From positions 1-57,382 of the forward strand of contig DATHET010000082.1 in the NCBI GenBank assembly GCA_035490315.1: a stretch of 57,382 nt of DNA, written 5' to 3'. The stretch comes from JADJQU01 sp035490315. Lineage in GTDB: Bacteria; Planctomycetota; UBA1135; GCA-002686595. This document shows positions 1-7,687 of this stretch, in pieces (positions within the stretch are counted from its first letter, which is position 1; every line of letters starts with the position of its first letter). A program made the position numbers and the translations under genes. Below the pieces are notes generated by a model. The model searched no databases and was not told the DNA's origin. It saw nothing but the letters and a program-made list of their open reading frames with translations.

Positions 1-94
1 TCGCCAGGCCGTCGATCTTGCGCAGCGGCTTGCCGATCACCGAGAAGCGATCGCCCCAGGGCGCTCCGTTGCCGTGGTTGTCGCGCGCGGCCAT
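1..94 (-). CDS. Xanthine dehydrogenase/CO dehydrogenase-type molybdopterin-binding large subunit (N-terminal fragment)
   Basis: Only the first 31 codons lie in the window; the gene continues beyond base 1. The peptide contains VIGKPLRKIDGLA, which matches the start of the molybdopterin-binding subunits of the xanthine oxidase family (usually VIGKPxxRxDGxxKVTG). Its ATG overlaps by one base the TGA of the upstream [2Fe-2S] subunit gene (TGATG), so the two are almost certainly translated together as one molybdenum hydroxylase. The substrate cannot be told from this fragment. Confidence 0.75.
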   Translation of the reverse strand, partial: MAARDNHGNGAPWGDRFSVIGKPLRKIDGLA

Positions 95-639
95 CAGGCA
101 GTCTCCGCCGCGGGCTTCTCGAGGGCCGAGCGCCAGTCCACGGCGACGACCGGCGGACCGCCGAGGCCGGCGACCGCGAGCTCGACGGCCTGCAGGATTT
201 GCGTGTAGCCCGTGCAGCGGCAGAGATTCCCGGCGAGGGCGTCCTTGATCTGCGCCCGGCTGGGCCGCGGGTTGGAATTGAGCAGGGCGCGGGCCGAGAG
301 CATCATCCCCGGCTGGCAGAAACCGCATTGCAGCGCGCCGCAGCGGTCGAACGCGTCCTGCACCGGGTCGGCTCCCTGGCCGCCGGCGCGGATGTGCGCC
401 GGCATCAGACCTTCGATGGTCGTGACCTCGTGGCCCTCGGCCAGGGCGCCGAGGGTCAGGCAGGAGAGCACGGGTTTGCCGTCGACGAGCACCGTGCAGG
501 CGCCACAATCGCCCTTGTCGCAACCCTGCTTGGAGCCAGTCAGGCCGAGGCCGTAGCGCAGCACTTCCAGCAGAGTCCAGTGCGCCGGGGCGGCGACCGA
601 TGCGGCATCGCCGTTGATCTTGAGGCGCAGAATGCGCAT
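94..639 (-). CDS. [2Fe-2S] small subunit of a molybdenum hydroxylase (CoxS/XdhC-like)
   Basis: This 181-residue protein carries electrons from the molybdenum centre in xanthine dehydrogenase/aldehyde oxidase-type enzymes. The N-terminal plant-type ferredoxin domain has Cys40, Cys45, Cys48 and Cys60 (CDKGDCGAC...C). The C-terminal helical [2Fe-2S] domain has CGFC (105-108) and CRCTGY (140-145). The length fits the stand-alone small-subunit family. A purine-rich stretch (complement of 648-655, GGGGGAGA) lies 8 bases before the ATG and supports this start. It precedes and overlaps the large-subunit gene. No FAD-binding subunit gene is visible, so this is probably a two-subunit type unless one lies off the edge. 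The substrate is unknown. Confidence 0.9.
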   Translation of the reverse strand: MRILRLKINGDAASVAAPAHWTLLEVLRYGLGLTGSKQGCDKGDCGACTVLVDGKPVLSCLTLGALAEGHEVTTIEGLMPAHIRAGGQGADPVQDAFDRCGALQCGFCQPGMMLSARALLNSNPRPSRAQIKDALAGNLCRCTGYTQILQAVELAVAGLGGPPVVAVDWRSALEKPAAETA

Positions 640-903
640 GCGGCGATTCTCCCCCTCGACTGTGCGACTCGCAACCCTCGAGCGCGGATGGGGGAATGCG
701 CCGCGTGCCCGGGGACGTCGGGCCGCGGCAGCAAGAAGCCCCGGTGCGCCCCGCGCGGTATCAGGAGTCGCGTGCAGGGCGCCCCGGCGGCGGACCTTCC
801 GATCCCACCACCAGGTCCGAGTCTCGTCGAACCGGCAAGAGCCAAGGCGCCGGATCTGGGGCTTGGTCGCCTGAACCCGCGCCCGCCCGAAAGGTTCCGG
901 AAC

Positions 904-2805
904 TTATTCGGAGATTTCGCCCAGGAAGATCGCCCCGAGCTCGGCCGCCTTGCGGTCGCCGACGCCCTTGACCTGCCGGAACTCCTCGAGGGTCCTCGGC
1001 CGGCGCGCGGCGAGGTCGGCCAGGGTGCGGTCGTTGAAGATCAGGTAGGGCGGGACGCCCTTCTCCTGGGCCAGGCGGCGGCGCAGGGCGCGCAGGCGCT
1101 CGAAGAGCTGGGCCTCGGGCGTGCCCGGGTCGATCGAAAGACCTGCGACCGCCGCCGCGCTGGTGCGGGTCTTCGAGGCCTTGGAGAGCTTGGGCATGGC
1201 GAACAGGCTGACCGGCCGCTCGCCGCGCATGACCTCGACGCCGCTGCGCGAGAGGAACAGGGTCGGGTACTGGCCGTTGGTCACGCGCAGGTGCTCGAGG
1301 CCGACCAGCTGGTCGATCCAGTGGCGGATCTCGCGCGCCTCGTGCTCACTCAAGAGACCGAAGGTGGTCAGCTTGTCGTGCTGGGCGCGCCGCACGCGCT
1401 CGGTGTTCGCGCCGCGCAGCACGTCGGCGACGTGCGCGCCGCCGTAGCGCTGCTCGCAGCGCACCACGCAGGAAAGGATCTTCTGCGCGATCACCTTCGC
1501 GTCGTCGACCGCCCGCAATTCGCCCAGGCACACGTCGCAGGCGCCGCAACCTTCGGGTTTCGCGTTCCAGGTGCCGCCGAAATGCTCGTCGAGGAACTTG
1601 TGCCGGCACACCGCGCCGCTGGCGAAGGACAGCACGCGCGTCAACCGCGCGATCGACGCCTCCAGCTCCGCGCGGTCGCTCGGATTGCCCGCCAGGGCCG
1701 CGTCCTCGGAGCTCTTCTCGATCAGGCCTTTCCAGCCGTGGTAATCGGCGGCCGAGTAGAGCAACACGCATTCGGCGGCGAGTCCGTCGCGGCCCGCGCG
1801 GCCGGATTCCTGGCTGTATTGCTCGATTCCTTTCGGCAGGCTGGCGTGGACGACGAAGCGCACGTCGCTGCGGTCGATGCCCATGCCAAAGGCGACCGTG
1901 GCGACCACCACGTCGACGCGCTCCTGGAGGAACTGCTCCTGGTTGTGCTTGCGGATCGGCGGCGTCAGCCCCGCGTGGTAAGGCAGGGCGCGAACGCCCG
2001 CCGCGGCCAGATCGCGCGCCAGCTCGTCGACGTCCTTGCGCCGCAGGCAATAGACGATGCCCGCCTGCTCGGGATGGCGGCGGATCACGGCGAGCACCTG
2101 GTTCAGCGTGTCGCCGCGCGGCTGGAATCGATAGGTGAGATTCGGCCGGTCGAAGCTGCCGACGAGCAGCACCGGATCGCGCAGGCAGAGTTGCACCGCG
2201 ATGTCGGCGCGCACCTCGGGCGTGGCCGTCGCGGTGTACGCCTGGACCGGGATCTCGGGATGACGCCGGCGCAACAGGCCGATCTGGCGATATTCGGGCC
2301 TGAAATCGTGGCCCCAATGGCTGATGCAGTGGGCCTCGTCGATCACCAGCGAGGAAATGCCGGCTTCGCGCAGCTCGTCGAAGAAGCCGTCGAGCAACAG
2401 GCGCTCCGGCGCGACGAACAGGATGCGCAGGCTCTTCTCGAAGAGCTTTTCGCGCACGGTGCGTCGCTCGCCGCCGTCCTGGGCGCTGGTCAGCATTGCC
2501 GCGGGCACGCCGTTGCCGACCAGGCCGTCCGCCTGATCCTTCATCAAGGAAATCAGCGGGCTTACCACCACCGTCAATCCCGGCCGGATCAGGGCCGGCG
2601 CCTGGTAGCAGAGGCTTTTTCCCGCGCCCGTCGCGAGCACGACCAGGGCATCGCGCCCAGCGAGGGCGGCGTTCATGGCCTCGGCCTGCAGCGGGCGCAG
2701 GCTGGTGTAGCCAAAGGTGCGCCGGATCGCTTCCGAGAGGGCGGCGGGGATCGCCGCGGCGGGAGGCGGCGCCAGCAGCGCGGAATCAGAGGGAGTCACG
2801 GACAC
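904..2805 (-). CDS. recQ: ATP-dependent DNA helicase RecQ
   Basis: This is a 3'-5' DNA helicase of recombination and repair. From the chosen start it shows Walker A ATGAGKS (about 58-64), motif II DEAH (156-159) followed by CISHWGHDFR, the TATAT motif, and QESGRAGRDG as motif VI. It also has the RecQ zinc site (CRHKF...CGACDVC) and a C-terminal HRDC domain ending in VKGVGDRKAAELG. The length (633 residues) is typical of full RecQ. The reading frame is open further upstream into the VOC gene, but that part does not resemble RecQ. GTG at 2805, or the in-frame GTG at 2799, is the likely start; neither has a clear Shine-Dalgarno, so the start is uncertain. An 83-bp gap with overlapping palindromes lies just upstream. 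Confidence 0.93.
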   Translation of the reverse strand: MSVTPSDSALLAPPPAAAIPAALSEAIRRTFGYTSLRPLQAEAMNAALAGRDALVVLATGAGKSLCYQAPALIRPGLTVVVSPLISLMKDQADGLVGNGVPAAMLTSAQDGGERRTVREKLFEKSLRILFVAPERLLLDGFFDELREAGISSLVIDEAHCISHWGHDFRPEYRQIGLLRRRHPEIPVQAYTATATPEVRADIAVQLCLRDPVLLVGSFDRPNLTYRFQPRGDTLNQVLAVIRRHPEQAGIVYCLRRKDVDELARDLAAAGVRALPYHAGLTPPIRKHNQEQFLQERVDVVVATVAFGMGIDRSDVRFVVHASLPKGIEQYSQESGRAGRDGLAAECVLLYSAADYHGWKGLIEKSSEDAALAGNPSDRAELEASIARLTRVLSFASGAVCRHKFLDEHFGGTWNAKPEGCGACDVCLGELRAVDDAKVIAQKILSCVVRCEQRYGGAHVADVLRGANTERVRRAQHDKLTTFGLLSEHEAREIRHWIDQLVGLEHLRVTNGQYPTLFLSRSGVEVMRGERPVSLFAMPKLSKASKTRTSAAAVAGLSIDPGTPEAQLFERLRALRRRLAQEKGVPPYLIFNDRTLADLAARRPRTLEEFRQVKGVGDRKAAELGAIFLGEISE

Positions 2806-2832
2806 GGTGACCGATTGGACAGCCGCGCGGTT

Positions 2833-2860
2833 GCACTTCAAGTGCGCACTTGGGCCAAGT
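2833..2860. promoter_or_regulatory. Overlapping palindromes upstream of recQ (possible operator)
   Basis: The 83-bp gap between the VOC gene and recQ contains three overlapping inverted repeats built from the half-site CACTT/AAGTG. They are GCACTT-C-AAGTGC (2833-2845), the perfect 12-mer AAGTGCGCACTT (2840-2851) and ACTTGG-G-CCAAGT (2848-2860). The arrangement looks like a protein-binding array or an mRNA stem in the recQ leader. No known regulator motif was recognised. Confidence 0.4.
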
Positions 2861-2888
2861 TTCCGAAAGCGAGTGCCCGCCGCGTGTT

Positions 2889-3332
2889 TCAGCGGGCAAA
2901 GATCTGCGCCGGATCCTCGAAAGCCTTGAACTCGAGGGCGTTGCCGCTGGGGTCCTTCAGGAACATGGTCGCCTGCTCGCCCGCTTTTCCGACGAAGCGC
3001 ACGTGGGGCTCGATCACGAAGACCGTGCCCGCCAAGCGCAGTCGATCGGCCAGGGTGTGCCAATCTTTCCAGCCCAGGATCAGGCCGAAGTGGGGGATGG
3101 GCACGTCGTCGCCGTCGACGGGGTTGCTCGCGTTGCGCGCCTGGACGCCCTCGACCAGGTGGGCCGAGAGCTGGTGGCCGTACAGGGAGAAATCGACCCA
3201 GCGCTCGGCGCTGCGGCCTTCGCTGCAGCTGAGCAGGCCGGCGTAGAAAGCGCGCGTGGCGGCGAGGTCGTGGACCGCGAAGGCCAAGTGGAACAGCGGG
3301 CGATCCGGTGAATTCCTGGCGCGGCTTTCCAT
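2889..3332 (-). CDS. VOC-superfamily (glyoxalase/bleomycin resistance-type) protein
   Basis: A 147-residue single-chain vicinal-oxygen-chelate protein with two beta-alpha-beta-beta-beta halves. The first half starts LFHLAFAVHDL with AxxFY, and the second starts IPHFGLIL and ends with DPSGNALEFKAF. The His of FHLAF, the His of PHFGL and the Glu of LEFKAF are the expected metal ligands, so metal binding is plausible. ATG at 3332 is chosen because a GGAGG sits 7 bases upstream; a TTG at 3338 would overlap the preceding stop codon but is less well placed. The gene follows the radical SAM gene by 2 bases, so they are probably co-transcribed. The substrate is unknown; the family includes dioxygenases, epimerases and antibiotic-binding proteins. 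Confidence 0.8.
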   Translation of the reverse strand: MESRARNSPDRPLFHLAFAVHDLAATRAFYAGLLSCSEGRSAERWVDFSLYGHQLSAHLVEGVQARNASNPVDGDDVPIPHFGLILGWKDWHTLADRLRLAGTVFVIEPHVRFVGKAGEQATMFLKDPSGNALEFKAFEDPAQIFAR

Positions 3333-3334
3333 GC

Positions 3335-4426
3335 TCAATCCTCCGACCAGTTTCCCGCCAGCGCGCCCTTGCTGCTGAACGTGCGCGATTTGCGCGAGTT
3401 GTAGACGCTGATGAAGTAAGTGCAGCGCTTGCAGACGTCGGGATAGTCGCCGCGCTGGTGGCGGTCGATCAGATCAGTGATCGCCTCGCCGCCCCAGATC
3501 TTCGACAGGGGCGCGTCATGCACGTTGCCGACGATCAGCTCGGCCTCGACGTCGCGGCAGGCGCAAGCGTTGACCCGGCCGTCGGCGAGCACCACCGGCT
3601 TGGTGAACAGCAGCTCGCAGGCTCCACGTTTGTAGGGCATCACACGCGGTTTCAGCCCGACGGCGGCCAGGGCCTCGGGCGTGATCATGCCTGCCCAGGA
3701 GTCGTAATCCTCCATCGGCGCGATCTCGACCAGACCGCGTTTCGCACAGGCCTCGATGTGCTTCTGCAGCTCGTTCTTGACCGGCGGATTGGGGCAGCGC
3801 AGCGCCAGGGTGAACGGAATCGACGAGCCCCGGCGCTCCTTGATCTCGAGGAAGGCCAGCACCGCGTCGCGCGCCTTGTCGAACTTGTTGACGCCCATGA
3901 TCGTGTTCCAGGTCGGCTCGTCGTAGCCGCCCCAGGAGACGTGGACGTGGAGCTTGGAGGCGTAGTCCAGCAGGCGCTCGCACTTGTCGGCGCTCATCAG
4001 GATCGCGTTCGTATAAAAGGAGATGCCGCGCACCTCCGGCAGGGCCATCAAGAAGTCGAGGCGCTCGAACAGGAAGCGGTCGACGAAGGGGTCGCCGACG
4101 ATCGGCGTCAGCGACACGTGGTGGCCGCCCATCGCGAGGTAGTCGCGGACCACGCGCTCGAAGAGCTCCTGGGACATGACCTGCTTCTTGCGCTCCATCT
4201 GCGGATAGGCGCAGAAGACGCACTCGGCGTTGCAGGTGTTCGTGCCCTCGACGTGCAGACCGCGCGGAATGTGGCGCAGATGCTCCAGCTCGGCCCGGAT
4301 CGACTTGCGCGAGGTGCGGAAATGCCACTCCGTGTCGACCACGTCCAGCCAGTGGCGGGCGCGCTGGCGGTATCTCTCGGGCAGGGCGCGCCGGGCGAGG
4401 GCCTTCAAGGCATGGGGGAGCGACAT
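3335..4426 (-). CDS. Radical SAM protein with SPASM-like C-terminal cluster site
   Basis: This 363-residue protein has the radical SAM signature CNAECVFC (Cys65, Cys69, Cys72) after a 60-residue helical leader. The C-terminal Cys set (RGACELL, NACACRD and VCKRCTYF) resembles SPASM/twitch auxiliary iron-sulfur sites. The phrase VNACACRD...IVGNVHDAPLSKIWGG is typical of SPASM proteins that process peptides or sugars (the xNxxxxSLxEIWxG pattern). It probably forms an operon with the VOC gene 2 bases downstream. No precursor peptide gene was seen nearby. The reaction is unknown. Confidence 0.88.
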   Translation of the reverse strand: MSLPHALKALARRALPERYRQRARHWLDVVDTEWHFRTSRKSIRAELEHLRHIPRGLHVEGTNTCNAECVFCAYPQMERKKQVMSQELFERVVRDYLAMGGHHVSLTPIVGDPFVDRFLFERLDFLMALPEVRGISFYTNAILMSADKCERLLDYASKLHVHVSWGGYDEPTWNTIMGVNKFDKARDAVLAFLEIKERRGSSIPFTLALRCPNPPVKNELQKHIEACAKRGLVEIAPMEDYDSWAGMITPEALAAVGLKPRVMPYKRGACELLFTKPVVLADGRVNACACRDVEAELIVGNVHDAPLSKIWGGEAITDLIDRHQRGDYPDVCKRCTYFISVYNSRKSRTFSSKGALAGNWSED

Positions 4427-4495
4427 CGAGAGTTCGCTCCAGTCTACCCCGCGAGCGGGGGCGACTCCTCGGCCGCGCCGATCGGTGGCCGCGCG

Positions 4496-5350
4496 CTATT
4501 TTCCGCCGCGAGCCGGCTTGGCTTCCGGCGGCTTGGCCGCGCTGGGCAAGGCCTTGGCCTGCATCCAACGCGCCAGGTCCATGGGCAGCTTGGTGTCGCC
4601 GAGCAGCTCCGCCGCGCCGACTTTCAACACGTTGGCCATGACCTCGGACTCTTCCGTCGATCCGCGCGTGGCCGCTTCGGTGACGCTCTTGGCCGTCGCG
4701 GCTTCGTCCTTGCTGACGGCGACGTAGATCGGAAGACCCGACAGCTCGGCCAGGTCTTTCATCAGCGAGGATCCGAGCTGTTCCGTCACTGGCGAGAGCA
4801 GCACGATGTCGCGCACCTTCTCGTCGCGGGTCGCATGCCGCGCAACGAGCGTGCAGCCCGCGCCGTAGCCGACCAGGCTGACGGTCATCGTGTGCACGCC
4901 GCTCTGGCTGGTCAGGTACTCGACGCCGGCTTTCACGTCGCGCGACATGAACGCCCAGTTACGGGTCTGAGCTTCCTTGTCGAGCTTCTTCCAGTCGAGC
5001 TCGACCGTGGCGCTCTCGCCATGACCGCGCAGATCGAGGGCGAGGACCGCGAAGCCCGCTTTCTGCAGGCGCAGGGCCAGGGGTTGGAGATCGGCCCGCG
5101 TTCCGCCCGCTCCGTGCACGAGCAGCGCGCCAGGCGCTTTCTGCTTCGATTCGCGCGGCGCGAAATAGGTCGCGCTCAGGCTCAATTTGTCCTCGGTGTG
5201 CAGGGTCACCTTCGCCGGCTCGGGATCCGACGGTGACAGCGCTGTGGCGGGTCCCGCGAGAGGGCCAGCGAGCATCGAGCTGAACCCGAGGACGATCGCG
5301 GCGCACAGGGGCAATCGGCCTTTTCGAAGAAACGAGCTGTGCTTCTGCAT
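4496..5350 (-). CDS. Exported alpha/beta-hydrolase-fold protein lacking the nucleophile Ser (paralogue A)
   Basis: From ATG 5350 this is a 284-residue protein with a Sec-type signal (hydrophobic 14-38) and an alpha/beta-hydrolase core. The core shows LLVHGAGGTRAD (oxyanion region), the family phrase LALDLRGHGES and a nucleophile elbow VSLVGYGAG. The position normally held by Ser in GxSxG is Gly163, so classical hydrolysis is not expected. The reading frame is open upstream of 5350, but that part has no domain resemblance. A clear paralogue at 16143-16952 has the same substitution. The C-terminus is short and rich in Lys and Pro. It is divergent from the TonB-like operon at 5712. Likely a binding or pseudo-enzyme role; the function is not known. 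Confidence 0.85.
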   Translation of the reverse strand: MQKHSSFLRKGRLPLCAAIVLGFSSMLAGPLAGPATALSPSDPEPAKVTLHTEDKLSLSATYFAPRESKQKAPGALLVHGAGGTRADLQPLALRLQKAGFAVLALDLRGHGESATVELDWKKLDKEAQTRNWAFMSRDVKAGVEYLTSQSGVHTMTVSLVGYGAGCTLVARHATRDEKVRDIVLLSPVTEQLGSSLMKDLAELSGLPIYVAVSKDEAATAKSVTEAATRGSTEESEVMANVLKVGAAELLGDTKLPMDLARWMQAKALPSAAKPPEAKPARGGK

Positions 5351-5711
5351 GCGTCGGCGTGGGATGCGAAGTGGGTCGAGTCCAGGCCCAGGCGCTGGCC
5401 GACGGAGGATGGCTTGCTTTTCAGGTCCTATGGTGGACACCGTGCTCGCCAGCAACCTAGTAATCCTCCGTAGATCGACTACCGAGTTTCTGGCCGCGCG
5501 GGCCAAGTTCACGTCACCAACGACGCGCGCCGCGGTAGACGTTCCGTGAGGCGGTCTCGCACCGCTCTCCGCGGCCCGCGCCAGCGAAGCGGCTCGGTCC
5601 GCGCGGGATAGACGAAACTCAAAGCCAGCGCTACCTTGGCTCGCCCTCGACTGCCCGGGGGCGCTCGGAGATCCGTCCCCCCTCGCCCCAAGCGCCTTCG
5701 AACTCACCAGC
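5351..5711. other. Divergent intergenic region, 361 bp
   Basis: The gap separates the minus-strand hydrolase-fold gene from the plus-strand eight-gene operon, so it must hold promoters for both. A 9-bp inverted repeat ACGGAGGAT (5402-5410) / ATCCTCCGT (5463-5471) flanks a relatively AT-rich stretch; a repeat of this size could occur by chance. No convincing -35/-10 pair with 16-18 bp spacing was found, and I see no RNA gene or small ORF with a good start. Confidence 0.5.
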
Positions 5712-7676
5712 ATGGCACAGTTCAACCCGGTTCAATTCCTGCGCAATGCTGCCCGCAACTCGCCGTGGCTGGTGATCGCCGTTGCGCTGCACGCGGTGAT
5801 CATCGCCGTCATGAGCGTGATCTACCTGGCGGGCGGCCGCGAGAAGGCGGACACCACGGCGACCAACGTGACCCTGGCCACGAAGCGCGAGGAGATCGTC
5901 CAGCCGCCCGAGGAGATCGTGCGCAAGGCTCCCCCGAAGAACGCGGAGGAGGAGATCGTCGATCCCGAGCACCAGCTGGAGTACAAGCCGGCCCAGGAGA
6001 ACGAGGACCTCTCGATGGAAGCCGGCGACCCGAACGCCGAGACCGCGGGAGCTCCACCCGGTGGAACATCCATCGGCGCAGGCAATGCCCCGGGACATTT
6101 CGGGGCAGGCACCAGCACGCTTTCTTCCATTCGGGCAGGTAAGGGGGGCGGGAAGGGACGGGGCGGTCCGACACAGGTCACGGAGACGGCGGTTCGATAC
6201 GGTTTGATCTGGCTGATCCGACACCAGCAAGCCGATGGCTCCTGGGACGCTCAAGCCCTGCCCGGCTGCTGTGTCAACGACAAGAAGTGCGTCGGCCCGA
6301 ACGAGAAGTACCCCGAGTTCTGGCGCCAGGGGCTGACCGGGCTCTCACTGCTCGCCTTCCTCGGTGGTGGCTACAACTTCGACTCGAAGCAGACCATCGT
6401 CGACGTCGTCCAGGCGAAGAAATACCGCATCGGCGACGTGATCAAGAACGGCCTGATGTGGTTGAAGAACAGCCAGCAGCCCGACGGCTCCTTCGGCCCC
6501 GAGCAGCACGTTTACAACCAGGCCATCTGCGCCTTGGCATTGACCGAGGCTTACGGCCTTTCCAAGAACCCGACTTGGAAGAAGCCGGCACAGCTCGCGA
6601 TCGACTGGCTGGTCGCGGCCGAGAAGACCAATCCCGACAACAGCGGGAACCTGTGGGGCTGGCGCTACCACTCGCGCGTCGCGGTGCAGGCTCTCAAGGA
6701 CCAATACGACGCCCGCAAGAAAGCGGTCGACGAGAAACGGGCTCCTTTCGAGGCCAAGAAAGCGGAGATCGAAGCCCAGCGCGCGGATCTGGAAGCGCAG
6801 AAGGACAAGCTCAAGCCCGAGGAACTCGAAGCGGGCCTCGCGAAGCTGCGCGAGCAGATGAAGGAGGTCGACCTGGCCCTCAAGCAGTTCGATCCCGAGA
6901 TCAACGAGATCGCCGCTGGCCTGCGCGGTGTCATCCCCGAGCTCTACGACTCCGACCTGTCGGTGACGACCTGGGTCTTGATGGCCTTCAAGTCCGCGGA
7001 GGCCTCGGGCCTCAAGGTGCCCCACGAAGCGTTCGAGGGCGGCAAGAACTTCGTCCTCTCGGTTTCGCAGGACGACGGACTCGCCGGGTACACCAGTCGC
7101 GCGGGAGCCGGACGTCCGGTCGGCGGCAAGGGCGACAATTTCCGCTACCACGTCGGCACGATGAGCGCGCTCTCGATGCTCTGCCGCACGTTCGTCGACC
7201 ACAACATCGACGACCCCTTCCTCGAGAAGGCTGCGCAGGCATTGATCAAGGACGTGCCAGAGGTCTCCAAGGACAAGCTCTCGATCGACTACTACTACTG
7301 GTACTACGCCAGCCTGGCCTTGAATCAGTACGACGGACCGGACAGTCCGCGCAAGGGCAGCCGCTACTGGGACCAGTGGAACCGGGCGATGAACGAGTCG
7401 ATCCTGGCCACGCAGGACGAGAAGGAAAAAGCCTGCACCAAGGGCGGCTGGGTGATCCCGGATCGATGGGCGATGTCCGGCGGACCGATCTACGCCACCG
7501 CCATGAACGTGCTGACCCTCGAGGTCTACTACCGCTATCCGAACGCGTTCGGCTCTGCGGAGCGCTTCGCGCCGGTCAAGAAGGCCGAGAAGAAGCCTGC
7601 GCCGGAACAGCCCGCGCCGGAACAGCCCGCGCCCGACAAGCCGCCGGGCGAGAATCCTGAGAAGGGCGACAAGTAG
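5712..7676 (+). CDS. TonB-like anchored alpha-toroid (squalene cyclase/prenyltransferase repeat) protein with coiled-coil insertion
   Basis: A 654-residue protein. Residues 17-41 form one TM helix whose PWLVIAVALHAVIIAV resembles the TonB/TolA anchor; the His of the SxxxH motif is present (His27) but the Ser is Ala. A charged and Gly-rich linker follows (42-155). From about 160 there are alpha/alpha-toroid repeats of the squalene cyclase/prenyltransferase type (QADGSWD, QPDGSFGPEQHVYNQAICALAL, GNLWGWRY, SDLSVTTWVLMAFKSA). A highly charged coiled coil of about 95 residues (320-412) is inserted between GWRY and SDLSVTTW, which are nearly adjacent in ordinary relatives. The tail contains PAPEQ repeats. 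It heads the operon with exbB/exbD, which suggests coupling of the toroid to the proton motive force. No catalytic cyclase motif is evident. Confidence 0.8.
   Translation: MAQFNPVQFLRNAARNSPWLVIAVALHAVIIAVMSVIYLAGGREKADTTATNVTLATKREEIVQPPEEIVRKAPPKNAEEEIVDPEHQLEYKPAQENEDLSMEAGDPNAETAGAPPGGTSIGAGNAPGHFGAGTSTLSSIRAGKGGGKGRGGPTQVTETAVRYGLIWLIRHQQADGSWDAQALPGCCVNDKKCVGPNEKYPEFWRQGLTGLSLLAFLGGGYNFDSKQTIVDVVQAKKYRIGDVIKNGLMWLKNSQQPDGSFGPEQHVYNQAICALALTEAYGLSKNPTWKKPAQLAIDWLVAAEKTNPDNSGNLWGWRYHSRVAVQALKDQYDARKKAVDEKRAPFEAKKAEIEAQRADLEAQKDKLKPEELEAGLAKLREQMKEVDLALKQFDPEINEIAAGLRGVIPELYDSDLSVTTWVLMAFKSAEASGLKVPHEAFEGGKNFVLSVSQDDGLAGYTSRAGAGRPVGGKGDNFRYHVGTMSALSMLCRTFVDHNIDDPFLEKAAQALIKDVPEVSKDKLSIDYYYWYYASLALNQYDGPDSPRKGSRYWDQWNRAMNESILATQDEKEKACTKGGWVIPDRWAMSGGPIYATAMNVLTLEVYYRYPNAFGSAERFAPVKKAEKKPAPEQPAPEQPAPDKPPGENPEKGDK
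7596..7640 (+). repeat. 15-bp tandem repeat coding PAPEQ/PAPDK
   Basis: Three 15-bp units (7596-7610, 7611-7625, 7626-7640) encode PAPEQ, PAPEQ and PAPDK at the C-terminus of the alpha-toroid protein. The first two differ at one base. This forms a Pro/Glu-rich extended tail. Confidence 0.85.
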
Positions 7677-7687
7677 CGGCACCCGCG

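Noticed and set aside
199..3246. A long plus-strand open frame of over 1000 codons across the [2Fe-2S] and recQ region
   Set aside because: It is antisense to well-recognised genes, has an Arg/Ala/Val-rich translation without domains, and arises from high third-position GC.
5402..5471. 9-bp inverted repeat in the divergent region as an operator
   Set aside because: The arms are about 50 bp apart and one such pair is expected fairly often in a gap of this size; kept only as a note.
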